The notes under the pieces were generated by a model. It made no database searches and had not been told where the DNA came from. It was given only the letters and a program-made list of their open reading frames with translations. From assembly GCF_003012935.1 (NCBI RefSeq), contig NZ_PUDR01000012.1, forward strand, positions 1-64,000: a stretch of 64,000 nucleotides of DNA, in the 5' to 3' direction. This stretch comes from Pannonibacter carbonis. Its GTDB lineage: Bacteria > Pseudomonadota > Alphaproteobacteria > Rhizobiales > Stappiaceae. This document shows positions 38,416 to 47,023 of the stretch, in pieces. The translations under genes were made by a program, and so were the position numbers. Numbering within the stretch: position 1 is the stretch's first letter; every line of letters starts with the position of its first letter.

Positions 38416-38684
38416 GTGCCGCTACGTATGCAATCGGTTCCAGGTCCTGAAGCAGAGAATACGCTCTTGCGGGACCTGGACGAAGCAGTTATGGTCGCTG
38501 CCAACTTCTCGAAAGGCGCGCGGGGTGCACCTCCAGACCGTGCCTAATGGCGAAGCTAGTCGGCACCCCTCACGCCGGCACACGCCGAGACTTCACTTCT
38601 GTTGCCGATTTCATTCGCGTTTCGGAAATCAGAAGCGTCCTTCCGCGTACTCATCTCCCACCTAACAGAGAACGACCCCAATTT
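38416..38684. promoter_or_regulatory. Long rho leader with inverted repeat
   Basis: The 269 bp between hemJ and rho has no supported gene; an open frame through it to rho starts at 38547 but lacks family resemblance. CCAGGTCC (38440-38447) pairs exactly with GGACCTGG (38472-38479). Downstream, C-rich, G-poor stretches (for example 38655-38680) could serve as Rho utilisation sites for the autoregulation known in other bacteria. Confidence 0.45.
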
Positions 38685-39950
38685 ATGCGGGAAATGAAAC
38701 TCAAAGATCTGAAAGCAAAATCGCCGACCGAGCTTCTGACCTTCGCGGAAGAGCTTGAAGTTGAGAACGCCAGCACGATGCGCAAGCAGGAGCTGATGTT
38801 CGCGATCCTGAAGAACCTTGCGGCGCAGGATGTCGAGATCATCGGCGAAGGCGTGGTCGAAGTCCTGCAGGACGGCTTCGGCTTCCTACGTTCGCCGGAC
38901 GCGAACTATCTCCCGGGCCCTGACGACATCTATGTTTCGCCGTCACAGATCCGCCGCTTCTCACTGCGGACCGGCGACACGGTCGAAGGCCAGATCCGCA
39001 GCCCGAAGGAAGGCGAGCGCTATTTCGCGCTGCTCAAGGTCAACACCATCAATTTCGAGGATCCGGAGAAGACCCGGCACAAGGTCCACTTCGACAACCT
39101 CACCCCGCTTTATCCCGATGAGCGGTTCAAGATGGAAATGGGCGATCCGACCTCGAAGGATCTCTCCTCGCGCATCATCGATCTTGTTGCGCCGCTCGGC
39201 AAAGGCCAGCGCGCCCTGATCACCGCGCCGCCGCGCACCGGCAAGACGGTGTTCCTGCAGAACATCGCAAAGTCGATCACCACCAATCATCCCGAATGCT
39301 ACCTCATCGTTCTGCTGATCGATGAACGTCCGGAAGAAGTGACGGACATGCAGCGGACGGTGAAGGGCGAGGTGGTTTCCTCCACCTTCGACGAACCGGC
39401 AACGCGCCACGTGCAGGTTGCCGAAATGGTCATCGAGAAGGCCAAGCGCCTGGTCGAGCATGGCCGCGACGTGGTCATCCTGCTCGACTCGATCACCCGC
39501 CTCGGCCGCGCCTACAACACCGTCGTGCCGTCTTCCGGCAAGGTCCTGACCGGTGGTGTGGACGCCAACGCGCTGCAGCGCCCGAAGCGCTTCTTCGGTG
39601 CTGCACGTAACATCGAAGAGGGCGGCTCGCTGACCATCATCGCGACCGCGCTGATCGACACCGGCAGCCGCATGGACGAAGTGATCTTCGAAGAGTTCAA
39701 GGGAACGGGTAACTCCGAAATCATCCTGGACCGCAAGATCTCCGACAAGCGTGTCTATCCGGCCATCGATATCCAGCGCTCCGGCACCCGCAAGGAAGAG
39801 CTGCTGGTTGCGCCTGAACGTCTCAAGAAGACCTTCGTCCTGCGCCGCATCCTCAACCCGATGGGCACGGTCGATGCGATCGAGTTCCTGCTCGACAAGC
39901 TGAAGCAGACCAAGTCGAACGACGATTTCTTCGACAGCATGAACACCTGA
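38685..39950 (+). CDS. rho: Transcription termination factor Rho
   Basis: Rho is a hexameric RNA helicase that ends untranslated or factor-dependent transcripts. The 421-aa protein has an N-terminal helix domain ([21 protein letters not shown]), the RNA-binding OSB fold with [22 protein letters not shown], the P-loop [27 protein letters not shown], and the Q/R-loop [16 protein letters not shown] 38685 ([10 protein letters not shown]) begins the conserved N-terminus. It is followed by a strong terminator. Confidence 0.98.
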   Translation: MREMKLKDLKAKSPTELLTFAEELEVENASTMRKQELMFAILKNLAAQDVEIIGEGVVEVLQDGFGFLRSPDANYLPGPDDIYVSPSQIRRFSLRTGDTVEGQIRSPKEGERYFALLKVNTINFEDPEKTRHKVHFDNLTPLYPDERFKMEMGDPTSKDLSSRIIDLVAPLGKGQRALITAPPRTGKTVFLQNIAKSITTNHPECYLIVLLIDERPEEVTDMQRTVKGEVVSSTFDEPATRHVQVAEMVIEKAKRLVEHGRDVVILLDSITRLGRAYNTVVPSSGKVLTGGVDANALQRPKRFFGAARNIEEGGSLTIIATALIDTGSRMDEVIFEEFKGTGNSEIILDRKISDKRVYPAIDIQRSGTRKEELLVAPERLKKTFVLRRILNPMGTVDAIEFLLDKLKQTKSNDDFFDSMNT

Positions 39951-39975
39951 TCCGAATCGGATCCGGTTCAGTCTC

Positions 39976-40005
39976 AAAGGCGCCGGCGGCAACTCCGGCG
40001 CCTTT
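39976..40005 (+). terminator. Rho-independent terminator after rho
   Basis: Eleven-base stem AAAGGCGCCGG (39976-39986) / CCGGCGCCTTT (39995-40005), eight-base loop, then CGTTTT. Confidence 0.9.
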
Positions 40006-40062
40006 CGTTTTGACAGGGACCCTGCACTGGATTTGAATCGGACGCGTACCGAAAGGCATCCC

Positions 40063-40605
40063 ATGATCCGTCTTGAAACCGAACGCCTCATTCTCCGCCC
40101 TTGGGAAGACAGGGATCTCGACGCATTTGCCGCCATGAACTCCGATCCGGAGGTCATGCGCTATTTTCCGTCGGTGATGGACCGGGACGGGACCAGTGCC
40201 ATGATGGAGCGTGCGCGGGCAAAACTGTCCGCTGACGGCTTTTGCGTGTTTCCCGTGGAGCGGAAGGCGGACGGTGCCTTCCTCGGCTTCGTGGGGCTCA
40301 ACAGGCCATCCTACGACAAGCCCTTGCCGTTTGATCCTTGCGTCGAAATCGGCTGGCGATTGGCTCGCCACGCCTGGGGGCTGGGCTATGCGACTGAGGC
40401 GGCCCGGGCATGGTTGCGATTCGGCTTCGAAACTCTTGGCCTCGACGAGATCGTATCCTTCACGGCACAGGACAATTTTCCGTCCCAGAAGGTGATGCAG
40501 CGGCTGGGTATGGTCCGTGATCCGGCCGATGATTTTCTGCATCCGATGCTCGGGCCTGATCACCCTCTCGCGCCGCATGTGTTGTATCGGCTCGCGCGGA
40601 CATAG
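40063..40605 (+). CDS. GNAT-family N-acetyltransferase (RimJ/RimL-like)
   Basis: ATG 40063 starts MIRLETERLILRPWEDRD, the classic beginning of the RimJ/RimL-type acetyltransferases, and has AAAGG upstream; a TTG at 40033 is less likely. The 180-aa protein shows GFVGLNRP, CVEIGWRL, the acetyl-CoA loop HAWGLGYATEAARAWL, and DNFPSQKVMQRLGM. The substrate is unknown. It lies between rho and the first parS-like site, apart from the mnm genes. Confidence 0.9.
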   Translation: MIRLETERLILRPWEDRDLDAFAAMNSDPEVMRYFPSVMDRDGTSAMMERARAKLSADGFCVFPVERKADGAFLGFVGLNRPSYDKPLPFDPCVEIGWRLARHAWGLGYATEAARAWLRFGFETLGLDEIVSFTAQDNFPSQKVMQRLGMVRDPADDFLHPMLGPDHPLAPHVLYRLART

Positions 40606-40625
40606 AGATCAGCGACGACATCCCC

Positions 40626-40639
40626 GATTCACGTGAAAC
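40626..40639. other. parS-like site 1
   Basis: GATTCACGTGAAAC is the exact reverse complement of GTTTCACGTGAATC found at four sites between mnmE and mnmG, and differs from core parS GTTTCACGTGAAAC by one base. A half site GTGAAACA lies at 40646-40653. Confidence 0.75.
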
Positions 40640-40860
40640 ATCGGTCGTGAAACAGCCGCCGTGGCAGCGCCGGAAAGGTGAGCGCCATTTGAATCGGCAG
40701 CGGATTGATCGGGCAGTGACACGAGACGCGGCATGCCGTCTGCGCCGGATCGAATCGGCTGCGCATCGATCACGGCGCATGACTAGGCATCCGGTGCAGA
40801 AGCCTGTATGCGGCTGGGTCAGGTTTTTTCGCTTGTTGCAGTCAGGTTCGGTTCAGTTCG

Positions 40861-42213
40861 ATGCATGACACGATCTATGCCCTCTCCAGCGGTGCGCTGC
40901 CGTCCGGCGTTGCGGTGATCCGTCTCAGTGGCCCGTCGGCGCTGGCGGCCTTGTCGGCGCTGACTGGCCGGTCGTTTCCGGCGCGCAAGGCAAGCCTCAG
41001 TACACTCAAGGATCCGCAGACCGGCGAGGTGCTGGATCAGGCTCTTGTCGTCGTGTTTCCGGGACCAGCCAGCTTCACTGGTGAGGATGTGGTGGAACTG
41101 CAGTGCCACGGTGGCAGGGCGGTCGTTGCGGCGGTTCTGGCTGAGCTTGGGCGGCTTCCTGACCTTCGCCCTGCCGAGGCCGGGGAGTTTACCCGCCGGG
41201 CTTTCGAACAGGGACGGATGGACCTGACAGAGGTCGAGGGTCTTGCCGATCTAATTGCGGCCGAGACCGAGGCGCAGCGACGCCAGGCCTATCGGCAGAT
41301 GGATGGCGCGCTCGGCCGGCTCTATGAGGGATGGCGCAAGCGGCTCCTGCACATGCGGGCGATGATCGAGGCGGACTTCGACTTCGCCGATGAGGACGAT
41401 GTTCCCGGCAGTGTTGCCGATGAGGTCTGGCGGGAGGCGGGCGCCCTCCGCGATGAGGTGGCTGCCCATCTGGCTGCCGGGCCGCGCGGTGAACGTTTGC
41501 GGGAAGGATTGCAGGTCGTTTTGCTGGGAGCGCCCAATGCGGGCAAGTCGAGCCTGCTCAATGCCATTGCCGGTCGGGATGTCGCCATCGTTACGGAAGA
41601 GGCGGGGACCACTCGCGACGTGATCGAAGTGCACCTCGATCTTGGTGGCTACCCTGTCACGCTGGCAGACACCGCGGGACTTCGGGGCGATGCGGGCCGG
41701 GTCGAACTGGAAGGCATCCGCCGGGCAACCGAGCGAGGGCGCGCTGCAGACCTTGTTCTCTGGCTGCAGGAACCAGGTGGACCGGCGCCTGATGATCGGG
41801 ACAACGGACTGCCGGATGCGATCAGGATCGAGTCGGTTCCGGTCTGGTTGGTTCGGACCAAGACCGATCTTGAGACTCCCTCGAAACGAGACTTATCCGA
41901 AACAGAGCTTGGTTTTGCTTTGTCCATTGCAAAAGGGGAGGGGCTTTCCGGGTTGCTGGATGCGCTTTCTCATTTTGCTGGCGAGATGTTTGGACGGGGT
42001 GAGACCCTGGTGGCGACGCGGCAGCGACACCAGCATCATCTTCGATCCTGTCTCGAAGGTCTCGATGAAGCTCTTCGCCAGGCGCATCTGCCAGCGGAGC
42101 TCAGGGCAGAGGACTTACGGCGGGCCGGCGATAGCCTCGGCCGGATCACCGGGCGGATCGACGTTGAGGATCTGCTTGATGTGATCTTCAGCGAGTTTTG
42201 CATCGGCAAGTGA
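40861..42213 (+). CDS. mnmE: tRNA modification GTPase MnmE
   Basis: MnmE works with MnmG to install the carboxymethylaminomethyl group on U34 of certain tRNAs. The 450-aa protein has an N-terminal folate-binding domain (IYALSSGALPSGVAVIRLSG), the GTPase G1 loop LGAPNAGKSSLLNA, G2/G3 EEAGTTRDVI and DTAGLRG, and the C-terminal motif DLLDVIFSEFCIGK with the essential cysteine. It is followed by a five-site parS array rather than directly by mnmG. Confidence 0.97.
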   Translation: MHDTIYALSSGALPSGVAVIRLSGPSALAALSALTGRSFPARKASLSTLKDPQTGEVLDQALVVVFPGPASFTGEDVVELQCHGGRAVVAAVLAELGRLPDLRPAEAGEFTRRAFEQGRMDLTEVEGLADLIAAETEAQRRQAYRQMDGALGRLYEGWRKRLLHMRAMIEADFDFADEDDVPGSVADEVWREAGALRDEVAAHLAAGPRGERLREGLQVVLLGAPNAGKSSLLNAIAGRDVAIVTEEAGTTRDVIEVHLDLGGYPVTLADTAGLRGDAGRVELEGIRRATERGRAADLVLWLQEPGGPAPDDRDNGLPDAIRIESVPVWLVRTKTDLETPSKRDLSETELGFALSIAKGEGLSGLLDALSHFAGEMFGRGETLVATRQRHQHHLRSCLEGLDEALRQAHLPAELRAEDLRRAGDSLGRITGRIDVEDLLDVIFSEFCIGK

Positions 42214-42215
42214 GT

Positions 42216-42229
42216 GTTTCACGTGAATC
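42216..42229. other. parS-like site 2
   Basis: GTTTCACGTGAATC, two bases after the mnmE stop; one mismatch to the parS core. Confidence 0.8.
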
Positions 42230-42253
42230 CGGTTCGCTATCGAACCGACCCAT

Positions 42254-42267
42254 GTTTCACGTGAATC
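42254..42267. other. parS-like site 3
   Basis: GTTTCACGTGAATC, preceded by AT so that ATGTTTCACGTGAATCA spans it. Confidence 0.8.
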
Positions 42268-42288
42268 ATTTCAGGTTCGACGCAACTT

Positions 42289-42302
42289 GTTTCACGTGAA
42301 TC
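42289..42302. other. parS-like site 4
   Basis: GTTTCACGTGAATC in the same orientation as sites 2, 3 and 5. Confidence 0.8.
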
Positions 42303-42336
42303 AGCGGTCGGGTGATGCGTGGATCAGGCGGCGGGT

Positions 42337-42350
42337 GTTTCACGTGAATC
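42337..42350. other. parS-like site 5
   Basis: GTTTCACGTGAATC, same orientation. Confidence 0.8.
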
Positions 42351-42377
42351 CGTGAGACCTTGGCAATTGTCCGGGTT

Positions 42378-42391
42378 GATTCACGTGAAAT
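42378..42391. other. parS-like site 6, inverted variant
   Basis: GATTCACGTGAAAT, two mismatches to the core. It is read as GATTCACGTGAAATC with the following base, and is the only array member with both arms altered. Confidence 0.65.
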
Positions 42392-42549
42392 CACTTTGAC
42401 CAAAGCCGGTTGGATTCCCTATAAGGAAGCGAATACGTGAACCGGTTTGGCCGGAGAGTTGCGCTGTCCGCAAGGCGGGTAGTCAGGTCAGGTTCCGGGC
42501 GTTCCTTCCAATTGAAACACGGTGACGGGCAGGCATTGGTCTGCGTCGA

Positions 42550-44439
42550 ATGGGTGCGGTGCGGATGACTGAGGCGTTGCGATTTGATGTTGTGGTGATC
42601 GGTGGTGGTCACGCCGGCTGCGAGGCGGCTGCGGCTGCGGCGCGGCTTGGCGCGCGCACTGCTCTCGTCACGCATCGGTTCGAGACCATCGGTGTCATGT
42701 CCTGCAATCCGGCCATCGGTGGCTTGGGCAAGGGGCATCTGGTGCGCGAGATCGACGCGCTGGATGGTCTGATGGGGCGCGTCGCGGACCGGGCGGGTAT
42801 CCAGTTTCGCATGCTCAATCGGCGCAAGGGTCCGGCGGTGCGTGGGCCCCGCGCCCAGGCGGATCGCAAGCTCTATCGCGAAGCCATGCAGGCGGAGATC
42901 CGGTCTGCGGCAAATCTCGAAGTCGTCGAGGGTGAGGCGGATCAGCTGCTGCGTCGGGATGGCGTGATTTGCGGTGTGGCGCTCAAGGACGGCCGCGCGA
43001 TCAGCTGCGGTTCCGTGGTGCTGACGACGGGAACATTCCTGCGGGGGCTGATCCATATCGGTGATCGCAAGATCCCGGCGGGTCGTGTCGGTGAGGGTCC
43101 GGCGCTGGGTCTGTCGGCGTCGCTCGAAGACATTGGCTTTGCACTGGGGCGCCTCAAGACCGGAACGCCGGCGCGTCTGGACGGTCGCACCATCGACTGG
43201 GCGCGGCTGGAAGAGCAGCCGGGGGATGACGAGCCGGTGCCGTTCTCCACGATGACGACTGCAATCACGACGCCGCAGATCTCGTGCCACATCACCCGAA
43301 CGACGGATGAGACGCACCGGATCATTCGCGAGAACCTGTCCCGGTCGGCGATGTATTCCGGCGAGATCAAGGGGCGCGGGCCGCGCTACTGCCCGTCGAT
43401 CGAGGACAAGATCGTCCGTTTCGGCGACCGCGACGGGCATCAGATTTTTCTGGAGCCGGAAGGGCTCGACGACCATACGGTCTATCCGAATGGGATTTCC
43501 ACCTCTCTGCCGGAGGATGCGCAGCTGGCGTTTCTCAAGACCATTCCGGGTCTCGAAAATGTGTCGGTGCTGCAGGTCGGTTATGCCATCGAGTATGACC
43601 ACGTGGATCCACGTGAACTGACGACGACGCTGGAGGCCAAGCGTTGCAAGGGGCTGTTCCTCGCCGGCCAGATCAACGGCACGACTGGCTATGAAGAGGC
43701 GGGGGCGCAGGGGCTGGTTGCCGGCCTCAATGCCGCATTGCGCGCGGGCGGATCGGCCCGGGATTTCGTCGTGGATCGGGGGCAGGGCTATATCGGCGTC
43801 ATGATCGACGATCTGGTGACGCGCGGGATCACCGAGCCCTATCGCATGTTCACATCCCGCGCAGAGTACCGTCTGTCGCTGCGGGCGGACAACGCCGATC
43901 AGCGGCTGACGCCGTCCGGCATCGCGCTTGGATGTGTCGGGTCTTCCCGTCAGGCTGCGTTCGAGAAGAAGTTGCAGGAGCTCGATGCAGCGCGCGCACT
44001 CATGCAGGGCCTGTCGATCACGCCGGCCCAGGCGGTAAAGCAGGGGCTGCCGCTGAATCAGGACGGCATCCGGCGCAGCGCCTTTGATCTTCTGTCCTAT
44101 CCCGATATGACGGTGGATCAGCTCTATCCAGTCTGGCCGCAGCTTGCCGACATTCCGGCCTCGATTGCGGAGCAGGTGGCGACGGATGCGCTCTATGCGG
44201 TTTATCTCGATCGGCAAGCGGCCGATATCGCTGCGCTTCGCCGCGATGAAGCTCTGACCATTCCGGATGCGTTCGATTTCTCGGCGCTGGCTGGGCTGTC
44301 GAACGAGATCAAGCAAAAACTCGAAACGGTGCGGCCGGCGACGATTGGCCAGGCATCGCGCATGGACGGCATGACGCCGGCCGCCCTGACTTTGTTGCTG
44401 TCGCAGGTCAAGCGCCAGGAACGGCGCGGGGCGGCGTGA
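42550..44439 (+). CDS. mnmG: tRNA U34 modification enzyme MnmG (GidA)
   Basis: MnmG is the FAD partner of MnmE in tRNA wobble uridine modification. The 629-aa enzyme starts with the FAD loop [23 protein letters not shown] and shows [56 protein letters not shown], and the C-terminal helices needed for MnmE binding. ATG 42565 is an equally possible start; neither has a good ribosome site. rsmG follows closely (13 bp). Confidence 0.97.
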   Translation: MGAVRMTEALRFDVVVIGGGHAGCEAAAAAARLGARTALVTHRFETIGVMSCNPAIGGLGKGHLVREIDALDGLMGRVADRAGIQFRMLNRRKGPAVRGPRAQADRKLYREAMQAEIRSAANLEVVEGEADQLLRRDGVICGVALKDGRAISCGSVVLTTGTFLRGLIHIGDRKIPAGRVGEGPALGLSASLEDIGFALGRLKTGTPARLDGRTIDWARLEEQPGDDEPVPFSTMTTAITTPQISCHITRTTDETHRIIRENLSRSAMYSGEIKGRGPRYCPSIEDKIVRFGDRDGHQIFLEPEGLDDHTVYPNGISTSLPEDAQLAFLKTIPGLENVSVLQVGYAIEYDHVDPRELTTTLEAKRCKGLFLAGQINGTTGYEEAGAQGLVAGLNAALRAGGSARDFVVDRGQGYIGVMIDDLVTRGITEPYRMFTSRAEYRLSLRADNADQRLTPSGIALGCVGSSRQAAFEKKLQELDAARALMQGLSITPAQAVKQGLPLNQDGIRRSAFDLLSYPDMTVDQLYPVWPQLADIPASIAEQVATDALYAVYLDRQAADIAALRRDEALTIPDAFDFSALAGLSNEIKQKLETVRPATIGQASRMDGMTPAALTLLLSQVKRQERRGAA

Positions 44440-44452
44440 AGGACCTGTGAAT

Positions 44453-45121
44453 ATGGCTGGGACAACACCCCTCGATGGCCCGCATGTTCTGCGGGAATAC
44501 GCCTCTGTTTCACGTGAAACTGAAGCCCGGTTGAAAACCTACGTGGATTTGGTACTGCGCTGGCAGCCGGCCCAGAACCTGATCTCACCGGCGACCATCC
44601 CGGAGATCTGGCGGCGGCACGTGGCCGACAGCCTGCAGCCGCATCTGGTGCGGCCGGAGGCGAAACGGTGGGTGGACCTCGGCAGCGGGGCAGGGTTCCC
44701 CGGGATCGTCACGGCGATCCTCCTTGCCGACACGGCCGGCGCGCATGTCTATTTCGTCGAGAGCAACCAGCGCAAGGCGGCGTTCCTGCGCACGGCGCTG
44801 CGTGAGACCGGGTCGAATGGCACCGTCATTCCGGCCCGGATCGAGTCGGTTGCGGAACAATGGACGCATGGTCCGGTGGATGCGGTTTCAGCGCGTGCGC
44901 TGGCGGCGCTGGATCTTTTGTTAGGGTTTTCCCGGGCGTTCATGGACCAGGGCGCGGTGGCTGTTTTCCACAAAGGGCGCGATTTTCAGCGCGAGGTTAA
45001 TGAAGCGTCTCACGCATGGGCCTTTGATCTGGTAGAAAAGGCCAGTCTCATTGATCCCGAGAGCCGCATGTTGATCCTCTCCAACCTGACGGCCCGATCT
45101 GACGAGGAAGGTTCCCGCTGA
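44453..45121 (+). CDS. rsmG: 16S rRNA m7G527 methyltransferase RsmG (GidB)
   Basis: RsmG methylates G527 of 16S rRNA with S-adenosylmethionine; loss gives low-level streptomycin resistance. The 222-aa protein carries the SAM loop WVDLGSGAGFPGIVTAIL and VYFVESNQRKAAFLR. ATG 44453 lies nine bases after AAGGA; GTG 44447 is an alternative. Codons for VSRET near residue 20 are formed by an intact parS core. Its stop overlaps the parA start by one base. Confidence 0.96.
   Translation: MAGTTPLDGPHVLREYASVSRETEARLKTYVDLVLRWQPAQNLISPATIPEIWRRHVADSLQPHLVRPEAKRWVDLGSGAGFPGIVTAILLADTAGAHVYFVESNQRKAAFLRTALRETGSNGTVIPARIESVAEQWTHGPVDAVSARALAALDLLLGFSRAFMDQGAVAVFHKGRDFQREVNEASHAWAFDLVEKASLIDPESRMLILSNLTARSDEEGSR
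44507..44520. other. parS site 7, perfect core within rsmG
   Basis: GTTTCACGTGAAAC is a perfect 14-bp palindrome inside rsmG, encoding part of VSRET. It is the only site here that matches the full core, 600 bp before parA. Confidence 0.9.
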
Positions 45122-45945
45122 TGAACAGGCTTCCTGAAACCCCGCGCGTTCTGGCGCTGGCCAACCAGAAGGGTGGCGTTGGCAAGACGACGACGGCCAT
45201 CAACCTAGGTACCGCTCTTGCCGCCATCGGCGAGCGCGTGCTGGTCGTCGACCTTGATCCGCAGGGCAACGCCTCGACGGGTCTCGGGATCGATCGCCGC
45301 GACCGGGCGCTGTCGACCTATGACGTGCTCTGTGGTGACTGCAGCATGGAAGAGGCGGTGAAGGAGACGGCGGTGCCGCGTCTCTGGGTCGCTCCGTCGA
45401 CGATGGATCTTCTCGGCCTCGAGCTGGAAATTGCCTCCAGCGCCGACCGCGCCTATCGCCTGCGCAAGGCCATTGACGAGTTTGCCTCGTCGCGGCTGTT
45501 CCGCGAGATGGGCTTCTCCTATGTGCTGGTCGACTGCCCGCCGTCGCTGAACCTTCTGACGATCAACGCGCTGTCGGCGTCGCACTCGATCCTGGTGCCG
45601 CTGCAGTGCGAGTTCTTCGCGCTGGAAGGTCTGTCGCAGCTGCTGTCGACGGTCGAGCAGGTGCGCAACGCGCTCAACAACGAGCTGACCATCCACGGCA
45701 TCGTGCTGACCATGTACGACAGCCGCAACAACCTCTCGAGCCAGGTCGTGGCCGACGTGCGCGAGACGATGGGCGATGCGGTCTACGAGACCATCATCCC
45801 GCGCAACGTGCGCATTTCGGAAGCGCCGTCCTATGGCAAGCCGGCGCTGCTCTATGACCTGAAGTGCTCCGGCAGCCAGGCCTATCTGCGGCTTGCTTCC
45901 GAGATCATTCAGCGCGAGCGGGAGCTGCGCCGCGTCGCGGCCTGA
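45121..45945 (+). CDS. parA: Chromosome partitioning ATPase ParA
   Basis: ParA binds DNA nonspecifically in its ATP form and pulls ParB-parS complexes apart. The 274-aa protein has the deviant Walker A KGGVGKTTTAIN (about residues 16-27), the catalytic Asp in VVDLDPQGNASTGLG, and the FVLVDCPPSLNLLT-like segment YVLVDCPPSLNLLT. It has no N-terminal HTH, so it is the chromosomal (Soj) class. It is translationally coupled to rsmG (TGATG). Confidence 0.97.
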   Translation: MNRLPETPRVLALANQKGGVGKTTTAINLGTALAAIGERVLVVDLDPQGNASTGLGIDRRDRALSTYDVLCGDCSMEEAVKETAVPRLWVAPSTMDLLGLELEIASSADRAYRLRKAIDEFASSRLFREMGFSYVLVDCPPSLNLLTINALSASHSILVPLQCEFFALEGLSQLLSTVEQVRNALNNELTIHGIVLTMYDSRNNLSSQVVADVRETMGDAVYETIIPRNVRISEAPSYGKPALLYDLKCSGSQAYLRLASEIIQRERELRRVAA

Positions 45946-45972
45946 GGCTAGGTCCTTGCCGAAACGATATTC

Positions 45973-45992
45973 AACGCGGCGGCAGCGCCGCG
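45973..45992 (+). terminator. Hairpin between parA and parB
   Basis: AACGCGGC (45973-45980) pairs with GCCGCGTT (45987-45994), ending in TTTTCC. It could attenuate parB transcription or mark a parB-specific promoter. Confidence 0.5.
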
Positions 45993-46037
45993 TTTTCCAT
46001 TCTGAAGACACGACCAGCGCGCAAGCGGAGAAGAACC

Positions 46038-46964
46038 ATGGCTGAAGACGGCGGACGCAACAAACGGTTGGGCCGGGGACTTGCGGCCCTTATCGGTGAC
46101 GCCGGCATCGTTCCGGCTTCGCAGGATCAGGCGGCGGCCCAGGCGGACAAAAGCCCCCCGCGCGACACCCGAAAGGTGCCTGTCGAGTTCCTGGAGCCGA
46201 ACCCGCGCAACCCGCGCAAGAGCTTCCACGAAAAGGATCTGACCGAGCTGACGGATTCGATCCGCGAGAAGGGCATCATCCAGCCGATCCTGGTGCGTCC
46301 GGCCGCAGGCAAGCCGAACCATTTCGAGATCATTGCCGGCGAGCGCCGGTGGCGGGCGGCGCAGCGGGCGGGCCTGCATGATGTGCCGGTGCTGATCCGC
46401 GAGATCACCGACCAGGAAGCGCTTGAGCTGGCGATCATCGAGAACGTGCAGCGCGCCGATCTCAACCCGATCGAAGAGGCGCTCGGCTATGAGCAGCTGA
46501 CGGCCGAGTTCGCCTACAGCCAGAATGATCTGGCGCGCCTGATCGGCAAGAGCCGCAGTCATGTCGCCAACACCATGCGCCTCCTTAAGCTGCCGAATGC
46601 CGTGAAGGACTATCTGTCGGAAGGGCTGATCACGGCCGGCCACGCGCGCGCGCTGATCACGCTGGAGGATCCGTCTGCGCTGGCCGAGCTGATCGTCGAG
46701 AAGGGCCTGTCCGTGCGCGAGGCGGAGAAGCTGGCACAAGATCCGGAGATCCTGTCCAAGCTGTCCGGCAGCAAGGATCCTGCGGCCAAGGTGGAGAAGG
46801 ATGCGGACACTCGCGCCCTTGAAAAGCGCCTCACCGACAGCCTCGGGCTGAAGGTCGCCATCGGCCACAAGGCAGGCAAGGATTCGGGGGAGCTGAAGAT
46901 CAAGTATGCCTCGCTCGAGCAGCTCGACGAGCTGTGCCGAAAGCTCGGCATCGAAACCCGTTAA
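46038..46964 (+). CDS. parB: Chromosome partitioning CTPase ParB
   Basis: ParB binds parS, hydrolyses CTP, slides and spreads to form the segregation complex. From ATG 46038 (GGAG upstream) it is 308 aa. The CTP-binding box is IIAGERRWRAAQRAG and ENVQRADLNPIEEA. The helix-turn-helix is LARLIGKSRSHVANTMRLLKLP, followed by a linker and the C-terminal dimerisation domain (KIKYASLEQLDELCRKLG). The N-terminal LGRGLAALIGD is the usual ParA-contact motif. Confidence 0.97.
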   Translation: MAEDGGRNKRLGRGLAALIGDAGIVPASQDQAAAQADKSPPRDTRKVPVEFLEPNPRNPRKSFHEKDLTELTDSIREKGIIQPILVRPAAGKPNHFEIIAGERRWRAAQRAGLHDVPVLIREITDQEALELAIIENVQRADLNPIEEALGYEQLTAEFAYSQNDLARLIGKSRSHVANTMRLLKLPNAVKDYLSEGLITAGHARALITLEDPSALAELIVEKGLSVREAEKLAQDPEILSKLSGSKDPAAKVEKDADTRALEKRLTDSLGLKVAIGHKAGKDSGELKIKYASLEQLDELCRKLGIETR

Positions 46965-46988
46965 GGGTTCGTTAGGATTTTCGAATCG

Positions 46989-47023
46989 GAAGCGGTCCGG
47001 ATTTTCCGGGCCGCTTTCTTTTT
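46989..47023. terminator. Terminator after parB
   Basis: GAAGCGGTCCGG (46989-47000) pairs with CCGGGCCGCTTTC (47006-47018, one G-T wobble), then TTTTT. It converges with and slightly overlaps the holA stop region. Confidence 0.8.

Larger units (their letters stand above)
42214..42549. promoter_or_regulatory. parS array between mnmE and mnmG
   Basis: The 336-bp gap holds the five sites above, 35-48 bp apart start to start, within 176 bp. The remaining 158 bp before mnmG carry no gene and should hold its promoter. ParB loaded here could spread and condense the origin region. Confidence 0.75.

Noticed and set aside
42391-44316. 641-codon minus-strand frame opposite mnmG
   Set aside because: Arg/Gln-rich antisense translation with no domain; mnmG is certain.
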